Assembly (NCBI GenBank): GCA_034521835.1
Contig: JAXHMA010000006.1
Span: forward strand, 186,001-250,000
Direction of reading: 5' to 3'
DNA: 64,000 bases
From: JAMQKA01 sp034521835
Lineage (GTDB): Bacteria > Bacteroidota > Rhodothermia > Balneolales > Balneolaceae
The translations under genes were made by a program, and so were the position numbers. Of the stretch, positions 47,126 through 54,973 are shown one piece after another (within the stretch, counting starts at the first letter, position 1; every line of letters starts with the position of its first letter). The notes below the pieces were generated by a model. The model saw only the letters and a list, made by a program, of their open reading frames with translations, was not told the origin of the DNA and did not search any database.

Positions 47126-48571
47126 CTAGCCTTTAATGACACCAACAGGCTGCATTTTGGCGACACGCTTCGCAATACCTGCTTTTTCAACTGTTTCCAC
47201 AACAAGATCTTCATCTTTATAGGCCAATGGAGCTTCTTCAGAAACTCCGCTTTTTGAGGCTGCTTCAATATGAATGCCCCGTTCAAGTAGCTCTTGCTTT
47301 AACTGGTCGGCATTGACTTGACTTTTCGCATCAGTCCGAGACATCTGCCGGCCGGCACCATGACAACTGGAGCCGAAGGTGGGCTGTGATGCTTTCTGTG
47401 TGCCGGTCAGTACGTAAGATCCGGTTCCCATACTGCCGGGTATTAGCACAGGTTGACCTATGGTGCGATATTGTTCAGGCAGATCGGGATGCTCGGGACC
47501 GAAGGCCCGGGTAGCTCCCTTGCGGTGTACAGTTAGCTTTTCGATGTTGCCATTTACCTTGTGCTCCTCAACTTTAGCCATGTTGTGAGAAATATCGTAC
47601 ACCACCTCAATATCACCGCCGGCATCTCCATAAACGCTATTCCAGGCATTGCGCACCTGCCAGGTGATTACTTCACGATTGGCCCAGGCAAAGTTGGCTG
47701 CAGCGGCCATGGCATGGTAATATTGTTGACCATCCCCGGTATTTAGCGGCGCGCAGGCCAGACCGCGGTCGGGCAGCGTAATGCCATATTCGGGTAGCTT
47801 ATCCCGGAACTTGCGCGTGTGCTCGGTGGCGATCTGATGACCAAAACCACGAGAGCCTGAATGGATCAGGAAGACTATTTGCCCCGGTTTCAGATTCATC
47901 GCTTCGGCAGCCTCTTCGTCAAATATTTTTGAGATGCGGTCGACTTCCATAAAATGATTGCCGCCGCCAAGCGTGCCGATCTGATCCTGCCCTCGCTGCT
48001 TGGCGTGGTGAGATACGGCATCAGGGTCGGCATGCTCCAGGAAACCTTCAGATTCTATAAATTCCAGATCTTCCTGTTTGCCGTAATCCAGCTTGACAGG
48101 CCAGTGTGCACCCTCTACAAGTGCTTTATCAAGTTCATCTTGAGATAGGTTCAAGGGGCCACTCTTGCCGGCACCCGTCGGAATATTTTGATAAAGCTTC
48201 TTGGTCAGTTCTCCGATTTTCTCTTTTACTTCATCATACTGTACCTCGGACCGAAGCAACCGAACTCCGCAGTTGATATCATAACCAATACCTCCCGGCG
48301 AAATGACTCCCTCCGGGTACTCAGTCGCTGCAACACCGCCAATGGGAAAACCATATCCCTGGTGCGCATCCGGCATGGCGATAGCGGCTTCTTTAATTCC
48401 AGGCAGAGTAGTCACATTTATGAGTTGCTCCAGGGAGCGGTCCTCAAGCATTCCGTCAAGAGCTTCTTCCACGGCAAAAAGAAAGGCCGGCACCCGCATG
48501 TCGTCACGCGTTGATTCGGGAATTTCCCACATGAAATCCTCTCGCTGCTGAAGTTGAGCTCGTTCAACCAT
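47126..48571 (-). CDS. rtcB: RtcB RNA-splicing ligase
   Basis: RtcB joins a 2',3'-cyclic phosphate or 3'-phosphate end to a 5'-hydroxyl end using GTP and Mn2+. Visible motifs are MPDAHQGYGFPIGGVAA, YDINCGVR (metal Cys near 101), GTLGGGNHFMEV, IHSGSRGFGHQ, YDISHNMA and SSCHGAGRQMSR with the guanylylated His near 404. The length (about 481) is normal. The ATG at 48571 is used because AAGGGTGG lies upstream, and the TTG two codons earlier is less likely. The archease gene lies 147 bp upstream on the same strand. Confidence 0.97.
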   Translation of the reverse strand: MVERAQLQQREDFMWEIPESTRDDMRVPAFLFAVEEALDGMLEDRSLEQLINVTTLPGIKEAAIAMPDAHQGYGFPIGGVAATEYPEGVISPGGIGYDINCGVRLLRSEVQYDEVKEKIGELTKKLYQNIPTGAGKSGPLNLSQDELDKALVEGAHWPVKLDYGKQEDLEFIESEGFLEHADPDAVSHHAKQRGQDQIGTLGGGNHFMEVDRISKIFDEEAAEAMNLKPGQIVFLIHSGSRGFGHQIATEHTRKFRDKLPEYGITLPDRGLACAPLNTGDGQQYYHAMAAAANFAWANREVITWQVRNAWNSVYGDAGGDIEVVYDISHNMAKVEEHKVNGNIEKLTVHRKGATRAFGPEHPDLPEQYRTIGQPVLIPGSMGTGSYVLTGTQKASQPTFGSSCHGAGRQMSRTDAKSQVNADQLKQELLERGIHIEAASKSGVSEEAPLAYKDEDLVVETVEKAGIAKRVAKMQPVGVIKG

Positions 48572-48718
48572 GACCAATCCACCCTTACTTCGATTTGAAT
48601 TTTAAAGTAAATCTTACGTACCAACTCACCTCCGTTAACAAGCAGAAGATTATATTCGTTGGACTGACAAGCCAAAATATTCGGTAAGCATCTCAATATG
48701 TTTACCGGCAGGCATGTT

Positions 48719-49129
48719 TTAAATATCAAACACAACGATCGTTTCAAGCAGGCCCTCATCATTAGTCTGGATATCCGCCTGGGAATGGGTTACCGCTTTA
48801 ATATCCTCATCAAATTTTGATACATTTTGTCCGTTGATTTGTGCTTCCAGGTTAGTTTCCGAAATTTTCTTGAAATCAGTGTAGTAGAAAACGGTGTTGT
48901 GGATATCACTCAGCGTGTGCACCTCGGAAAGGAAGTCGATCAGAAGAGCAGTTCGATCCGGTGCCGATATTTGGATGGTTGTACTCAGCTCATCTGCCCT
49001 CGCTGCTGGTTCTTCTTTTTGGATACGAGCCATCCCTTTCAGGGCGGCCTTGAATAGCTCTTCCAACGTGTCCCCCTGAACTAGAATACCTTTATCAGCC
49101 GTATGTTGAATAATTTCTATCTTTTGCAC
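48719..49129 (-). CDS. Archease, RtcB cofactor
   Basis: Archease speeds GTP-dependent guanylylation of RtcB. The 136-residue protein has the N-terminal HTADKGILVQGDTLEELFKAALKGM, DRTALLIDFLSEVHTLSDIHNTVFYY and the C-terminal IKAVTHSQADIQTNDEGLLETIVVFDI. The conserved Asp near residue 12 and the terminal DI fit the family's metal-binding residues. The pairing with rtcB makes the assignment firm. Confidence 0.93.
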   Translation of the reverse strand: MQKIEIIQHTADKGILVQGDTLEELFKAALKGMARIQKEEPAARADELSTTIQISAPDRTALLIDFLSEVHTLSDIHNTVFYYTDFKKISETNLEAQINGQNVSKFDEDIKAVTHSQADIQTNDEGLLETIVVFDI

Positions 49130-49518
49130 TGCGTATCAGGATAATTAATAAATAGTTTATCAGATTGCACGCTATATGATAGGAATAATTAGAAAATGGG
49201 TAAACAGCCGTAACGATTTCGGGTAGATTCCTAAACCACTATAATACAGATGGTTCTACCTGATAATTTTCCGAATATTCTAAATAGGCAGGTATTGTAT
49301 TTTTCTGTTAAATTCATTGATTTAAGGTCCAGTAAGTCGATTTTCATGAGACAATATTTAAATTTAGCTTATAGATCTACAACATGATTAAATAGCATCA
49401 GTAAAGGGTTTTATACTCACGGGGATCTGTTTTCCCTGTTGGCTCTTCAGCTTTCATTGTAGGTTTATTGACAAATCGTAAAATAACATTAAACATTAAA
49501 CAGAAAACGGAGTAAGTT
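49130..49518. other. Intergenic region between archease and cupin genes
   Basis: The 389 bp are AT-rich with no convincing gene. It must carry divergent promoters for the archease and cupin genes. GGAGTAAGTT lies just before the cupin ATG. Confidence 0.5.
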
Positions 49519-49854
49519 ATGAACCAGGGACATATAAAAGCAGGAGAGGTTGTAAATCTGCACACATTGAAATCTGACATGTCGGCGGATTCCAGCTATG
49601 CACTTATCAAGACGCCGGATATGGAAGTCATTCGCATGGTGGTTCCAGAAGGACGGGAAATTGAGGAGCACAAGGTTGAGGGGGAGGTGTCTGTACAGTG
49701 CCTGAAAGGCAAAGTTGCATTTAGTATCGGGGATGAAACCAGAACTATGACGGAAGGCAGCTGGTTGTATCTCAACAAGAAAGAGCCGCATTCCCTGACA
49801 GCCAAAACTGATTCAGTGCTCTTGGTTACTATTCTGTTTGTATCCAATTCCTAA
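49519..49854 (+). CDS. Small cupin domain protein
   Basis: The 111-residue single-domain cupin shows MVVPEGREIEEHKVEGEVSVQCLKGKVAFSIG (motif 1, with His and Glu metal ligands) and GSWLYLNKKEPHSLTAKTDSVLLVTIL (motif 2, with His). Motif 1 has HKVEGE in place of HxHxxE, so only part of the usual metal site is present. Small cupins of this kind often act in stress or redox processes, but no specific role can be given. A strong ribosome-binding site supports the start. Confidence 0.82.
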   Translation: MNQGHIKAGEVVNLHTLKSDMSADSSYALIKTPDMEVIRMVVPEGREIEEHKVEGEVSVQCLKGKVAFSIGDETRTMTEGSWLYLNKKEPHSLTAKTDSVLLVTILFVSNS

Positions 49855-50061
49855 CCAGATTAACACCCATTGCCTGACTGTTTAAGATGGAAGTTGGATA
49901 TATACGGCTAAATAGTAATTAATATTGTTAGCCCGGGATAAAAAGGAGAAATAATGTGCTGTTAAGCCAAATTTTATTGATCGGCTTTTATAAACAGGGG
50001 AGCAGTGCCCAGCATAATAGTTGATATGGGTATACCCTTATTTCAATTTTGTTAGGTACAT

Positions 50062-50283
50062 TTACTTTGACTTCAGAATATCAATATGTACTAACTGTCG
50101 ATAAACTGACTGGTCTAATTCGGGAACAGTTTTACCCAGTTTAGGATGCTGACTGAGGTTCTCAACTCGTTGAAAACATTGACGAACTAGTTTTTTAGCA
50201 GCATCTGGATTATCAAGCGAAATATAATCCCCAACTCGATCTAAATCCTGAAGTGCTGCCTCTGTCCAAATTACTTGAGCCAT
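50062..50283 (-). CDS. RelE/ParE-type toxin, truncated at the C-terminus
   Basis: The 73-residue protein matches the ParE N-terminus and centre: VIWTEAALQDLDRVGDYISLDNPDAAKKLVRQCFQRVENLSQHPKLGKTVPELDQSVYRQLV. Intact ParE toxins (about 95-100 residues) end with an RIIYRI-type strand and a terminal segment that are missing here, where the frame ends LVHIDILKSK. It overlaps the antitoxin gene by 13 bp. It is probably an inactive remnant, or cut by a frame error. Confidence 0.75.
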   Translation of the reverse strand: MAQVIWTEAALQDLDRVGDYISLDNPDAAKKLVRQCFQRVENLSQHPKLGKTVPELDQSVYRQLVHIDILKSK

Positions 50284-50547
50284 CGCTGCATATGCTTTTT
50301 AGCTTCATCTTGTGGAATAACACGATCTTCTAAAATAGCTTTTTCACCACGTACTAATCCTTCTAGGAGTTCAAGTTTTTTCTGAATCTTCTCGAAATGT
50401 TTAACATCAACCAAATAAGCGGATGGTTTTCCATGCTCAGTAATAAGCACCGGTTCCTTCTCTTCGTGAAGTTCGGCAAGAAGCTTGGTTGCCTGTCTGG
50501 CGTTTTAAAGTTGTAACGAGTTCTGTTTTTAAAGTAGTACTTCCCAT
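50271..50547 (-). CDS. Phd/YefM-type antitoxin, one frameshift
   Basis: Correcting one base near 50497 gives MGSTTLKTELVTTLKRQ followed by ATKLLAELHEEKEPVLITEH, then GKPSAYLVDVKHFEKI and a helical C-terminus ending QRWLK. The first 55 residues are a Phd/YefM DNA-binding domain, and the tail would neutralise the ParE toxin. The stop codon lies inside the toxin gene, so the pair is a classic overlapping toxin-antitoxin operon. Confidence 0.8.
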
Positions 50548-50703
50548 CAGAATGACAACTTTTTACGTATGTACCTAACGGAATGCCCAATGAGCGGCGG
50601 GGCTATGTATCTGAAGTTCAGTACCTTACATGAACCCGACCGCTCGATTTGGCTTGTTATAGAGCGGATTAAGTAAAACCGTTAGCGACCATTGAGTTAA
50701 GCT

Positions 50704-51449
50704 TTACCAATTTTTGGCATCAAAGAACTCTTTGGAAGTCTTTATAAACAACTCCTTATTTTCATCAAGGTGGACCCGATGTTCCGTGTTTGGCACAATC
50801 CATAGAGATGCATTTGGCATATTTGTTTTTGCCTTCATAACATATTCCAGGGGAGTAGCGTGATCATTATCGCCAACGACCAATAATGTCCTGGTTGTAA
50901 TACTCCTGAGTTCTTCTTCATATACAACTACTGAGTAGTTAGGAAACTGGTCAAGGATGTTTTTATGCGCTCCTCATTGAGTTGCTGTTCACGCATCCAG
51001 GGCAGATTTTCTACATTTTTATAGGATAAAAATTCCACGAATTCTGGGAAGTCTTTGACATCCCATGTTCCGCAAGAACCAATGATGATCATGGATGTAA
51101 TCAAATCAGGATCGATTAATGCCAGCTGGAAAAGAATTTCTCCTCCATAGCTATATCCAATAGCATGTATATGATCCAGGCCCAAATATTCGATTAGGTT
51201 CTTTAGATGATGAGCTGCTGACTTTACCGATACCTCTTCAGTAAAAGCGCTTGATTTTCCATGCCCCAACAAATCTACCAAATAGATTTCATAATCATTG
51301 CTGTATGCACGGATAAACTGACTCCACGACTTTGATGACTGGGTGAAGCCGTGTAAAAGGAACAGCGGGGTACCGTTTCCATATACTTCAAAATAGGTGT
51401 GCAGGCCGCCTGATTCTATGGTCTCCCCGCTTACACTTTTGTGGTTCAT
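50704..51449 (-). CDS. Alpha/beta hydrolase, one frameshift
   Basis: The N-terminal half has LFLLHGFTQSSKSW (oxyanion hole) and AIGYSYGGEILFQ with the nucleophile Ser. The frame stops early near 50930. Reading the next frame gives VVYEEELRSITTRTLLVVGD, then NDHATPLEYV (acid Asp) and NTEHRVHLDENKELF (His), completing the Ser-Asp-His triad and stopping at 50704. The corrected length is about 248 residues, normal for the family. The start overlaps the TPR gene by 4 bp, so they are translated together. The substrate is unknown. Confidence 0.85.
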
Positions 51450-53068
51450 CTTTCATGGCTGGCTGTCAGGTCTGATTCTGCACTGGTGGCATTTTTCAAG
51501 AGTTGGATAAAATGAGTTCTTGCCATTCGGTCGTTTCCTATCATTTTTGCAGCCAGTGACGCCCCCATCAGCGTGTTCAACCGTCCCGGCCAGATTTCAT
51601 CAGAGGCCTGATACGCTTCAAGGGCTTTTGCAGGACGATTGAGAACCATCAATAAATCACCTAATGCCTCGTAGGGTGGCTGCACGGATCCCGGGGTAAC
51701 CGCATGTTTCTCCTGGGATTTCTCCAAATCGGCAGCCGATTGTATCAGGTCAACCGCTTGTTCGTCAGCTCCCCGTGCATGAGCTATCCACCCGGCCAGT
51801 ACCAGCCGGTCGATTTCAATACTGTGGGCCATACTCTGTTCACCTTGCTCTATGGCACTGTCGCGAAGTCCTTTTAACTTTTGTTCTGCTTTTTGCGCTG
51901 CTTCTATATCCCCCGAATGAAGGGCGCCCAGTCCCCGCGCGAACCAGGTTAATCCTTCTGCCATGTGGGCCGAATTCCAGGGCAGATATTCCGGAGTACG
52001 CGGTTCAAGCGAAGCGGCACGCTCCCAATCCCGCTGTTCTACAGCCAGACGTGCCGGAATGGCAGCTAAATGAAACGTGCTGATAAACGTGCCCTGGTGC
52101 GGGTCTTTAGTCAATGCTTCCCGGTAGGCCGCCTCCGCTTTTTCATCTTCTCCCAGCTGCAGATACGCATAAACCAAATAATCAATTGCATGCAGGTAAT
52201 GATGTGACGTTGCTGTGCCAGCCGGATAGTTCAAAGCAGCCGCGGCCGATCTCAGATTCCAGTTTATAACTTCGGGCCAGTTACCCAGGCGAATGTAAAT
52301 ATGGGTAGGCATATGCAGCGGATGAGGAACTTCGGGAGCTATTTTTCCATAAGACTTTACAATATCGGGTGCGTTACCGGCCCGCCCTTTAACATCGGTA
52401 GCATGAATGGTGTAATGGATGGCCCCGGGATGCGTTGAAACCTGCTCGTAGATATTCCTTAGAATCTCTTCCGCCTCGTCATACAGATGACTTCGATCGT
52501 CGGTAAATCTGGCAAGAGCCAATCGTGAGAGACTATACAAAGCGGCGATATCCAGATCGTCGGGATGGGCCCCATAAGCTGTTTCCATCGCCCCGGCCCA
52601 GCGGTCAATTCGGGTTCGGTAGGAGTTGGCAGGTTCACGGAAAAATTCGGCTGTGGAGTTAATAAGATGCTCTTCCCGTTTGGAATCAACAAGTTCAATC
52701 GCCTTATTTATGGTATTTTGGCCCCGTTGAAGATCTTCAACGGTTGGACGAGTAAGCCAAAACGGCTGAAATAGCGTGGTAGCCACTCCCCAGTATCCCA
52801 TGGCACATTCCGGATCTGTTTCAATAATTTTTTCAAAGGCTTCCCGGGACGACACGTACATCATATTATGCATCAACCCAAGGGCATAATTGAAATCTTC
52901 CTGAACGCTTTCATTGCAGGATACTTTAAAATCTACCTTTCCGATCGACGAACCCTCAGGTACAGCATGATCCTCATGCATGTGCGTCTGCTGCGCATGC
53001 AGGCTTTGCAGAGGATTCATCAAACATAGTACGATACTTGTTATGCATAAATTTTTTAGTGTTTTCAT
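51446..53068 (-). CDS. Exported TPR protein with His-rich core (paralogue 1)
   Basis: The 540-residue protein has a signal peptide (NLCITSIVLCLMNPLQSLHAQ) and helical TPR-like repeats along its length (FEKIIETDPECAMGYWGVA near the N-terminus, AEAAYREALTKDPHQGTF later). The core motif HPGAIHYTIHATD plus HPLHMPTHIYIRLGNW is shared with the next gene, so the histidines are probably functional rather than incidental. A role in binding a metal or small ligand is an inference. It is fourth in a five-gene minus-strand run and overlaps the hydrolase gene. Confidence 0.8.
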   Translation of the reverse strand: MKTLKNLCITSIVLCLMNPLQSLHAQQTHMHEDHAVPEGSSIGKVDFKVSCNESVQEDFNYALGLMHNMMYVSSREAFEKIIETDPECAMGYWGVATTLFQPFWLTRPTVEDLQRGQNTINKAIELVDSKREEHLINSTAEFFREPANSYRTRIDRWAGAMETAYGAHPDDLDIAALYSLSRLALARFTDDRSHLYDEAEEILRNIYEQVSTHPGAIHYTIHATDVKGRAGNAPDIVKSYGKIAPEVPHPLHMPTHIYIRLGNWPEVINWNLRSAAAALNYPAGTATSHHYLHAIDYLVYAYLQLGEDEKAEAAYREALTKDPHQGTFISTFHLAAIPARLAVEQRDWERAASLEPRTPEYLPWNSAHMAEGLTWFARGLGALHSGDIEAAQKAEQKLKGLRDSAIEQGEQSMAHSIEIDRLVLAGWIAHARGADEQAVDLIQSAADLEKSQEKHAVTPGSVQPPYEALGDLLMVLNRPAKALEAYQASDEIWPGRLNTLMGASLAAKMIGNDRMARTHFIQLLKNATSAESDLTASHER

Positions 53069-53214
53069 GATTCCTCTTTATTTATTACGGCTCTTTGAAG
53101 GCTTTTTAAATCTGTAATCAAGAATTATTCACCTGCAGAACAACTGTAGTAATTTTTTGTTGTTCTAATTACACGTGGAAAACTACCCGGCTTATTTAGG
53201 CTGGCTTTACTCCT

Positions 53215-54867
53215 TTACCTCACAACACTTGCCCTAAGCTCGATATCAGCATGTTTCCAGGCTTCGTCAAATTGAGCTTTTACCTGACGGGCCTCAGCCG
53301 TTTTTCCCTGGGCTTTCAGGCTCTGCCAGAGGCCGAAAAGCGACCAGCCGTTGCGGGGGAATTCATCCAGATCTTCCCTGTATATTTTTTCAGCTTCTGA
53401 AGCTTGTCCGGCATCAAGTAACACAGCACCCAGCTTTTGCCGTACAGGGTAGAACCATTTAGGCGGTTCATCGTACGGGATCTCACTTTCAATCACCATA
53501 GCTTCTTCGAATTTTGAGATGGCCGTATCATAATCCTCATGACCGGCTGCGATCTCCCCTTCCAGAACGTATCGGGCAATTTTCAGGAGATTTCTGTGAT
53601 CCGGATCGATATCAAGAGATTTATTTCCTACAATTGTGATGATCTTGCCCAGCTCTTGTTCAGCCAGTTCGAAATCCTGGCGTGCTGAAAAGGCCTTACC
53701 TCTCGCGTAGTGTCGGATTCCTTCTGCATATAACAGCCCTTCTCCAGGTTCGGGATGGGCCATAATCTCGTCCCACATGCCAAATCGCACATAGGCAAAT
53801 AGCGGAATTACCTTGAAATGCTGCAGCAACGGGATTCCTGTCGCATGAATGGCTTCATTATGCACAAGATTTGCTGTTTGGTGTGCCGCTTTGATACTGA
53901 GATCTTTGCGTCCTTCCAGGGTGGCCGTGGCCCACAGAAAGTGTTGATTGTGGGGGACATACACCAGTGGATAAACGCCCTGCGCGTTGCACTGCGCCAC
54001 ATAATCCGTATCGGTTAGGATAGCCCGCTGATTCGCGAGGGTTCCTTCATGATATTCTCCGACTCGGATATAGGTATGAGACGGCATGTGGACCAAGTGG
54101 CCGGCCCCCGGAACGGCCAGCCGGAGATTGTTGGCACTTTCTAGGGCAAGTTCAGGAGTTTTGGATGCTTCCGTAGCATGAATATACAGGTGATTAACGC
54201 CGATGTGATGCGGATTGACTTCCATCACCGATTCCATAACATCCAGGATTTTGGGTGTCCAGGGCTGCGGATCACCATTTTTCGCCCAAAAATCCCATGG
54301 ATGCAGATCCATCAATGCCTCTGCATATAGGGACTGTATATGCTGGTCATCCGGATACGTTTCAGCAAGATCTTCCATCGCGTCTGCATAGGCGATGTCA
54401 AGCGCTGTACGGTCCTCGGGCGGGTTCTCTTCGTAGCGGGTTGCCAGTGCAGCAATAAGATCCTGCTCTTTTTGAGAGCTATTTGCCTTCAACTCCTGTG
54501 CTTTTTGAAGAGCCTCCCACGCAACCGGAATGGCGGGTTCCATCATCGGCACATTCAGGTTTGGTCCCTGCACCAGGGCAATTCCCCACCACGGCATCGG
54601 GTGATCCGGGTCAAGCTCGGCAGCCTGCCGAAAACTACGCTCGGCCTCCGCATGGTTGAACGCGAAAGTAAGAACGATACCCTGGTTGAAAAACTGCTGT
54701 ACGAGTTCTTCGTCCGTGGAGATCTCAAAATGCGTCTCTCCCATACCATCCAGCAGAGGAGCAAACTGACCTTCAAACAGGTTGCGGCTGGTGTCGGTTT
54801 GTTGGGCATAAAGAAAACCTGTGATTCCTGTTATCAGGATTAATGTAAAGATTGGTATTCGTTTCAT
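53215..54867 (-). CDS. Exported TPR protein with His-rich core (paralogue 2)
   Basis: The 550-residue protein has an N-terminal signal peptide (IPIFTLILITGITGFLYAQ). TPR segments are SFRQAAELDPDHPMPWWGIALVQ near the start and ASEAEKIYREDLDEFPRNGW near the end. The core reads NPHHIGVNHLYIHATEAS then HLVHMPSHTYIRVGEY, matching the paralogue downstream position by position in its histidines. The two clearly arose by duplication but have diverged widely. Function is not known. Confidence 0.8.
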   Translation of the reverse strand: MKRIPIFTLILITGITGFLYAQQTDTSRNLFEGQFAPLLDGMGETHFEISTDEELVQQFFNQGIVLTFAFNHAEAERSFRQAAELDPDHPMPWWGIALVQGPNLNVPMMEPAIPVAWEALQKAQELKANSSQKEQDLIAALATRYEENPPEDRTALDIAYADAMEDLAETYPDDQHIQSLYAEALMDLHPWDFWAKNGDPQPWTPKILDVMESVMEVNPHHIGVNHLYIHATEASKTPELALESANNLRLAVPGAGHLVHMPSHTYIRVGEYHEGTLANQRAILTDTDYVAQCNAQGVYPLVYVPHNQHFLWATATLEGRKDLSIKAAHQTANLVHNEAIHATGIPLLQHFKVIPLFAYVRFGMWDEIMAHPEPGEGLLYAEGIRHYARGKAFSARQDFELAEQELGKIITIVGNKSLDIDPDHRNLLKIARYVLEGEIAAGHEDYDTAISKFEEAMVIESEIPYDEPPKWFYPVRQKLGAVLLDAGQASEAEKIYREDLDEFPRNGWSLFGLWQSLKAQGKTAEARQVKAQFDEAWKHADIELRASVVR

Positions 54868-54973
54868 ATTTGCTCCGGTTATTATTGATTTTTAATTGGT
54901 TACCCTGCTCTGCTCTTCTTCCGATCCGGTTTTTACATCTACTCTCTTTTTCTTTATCAAAGGTGATCAATCA

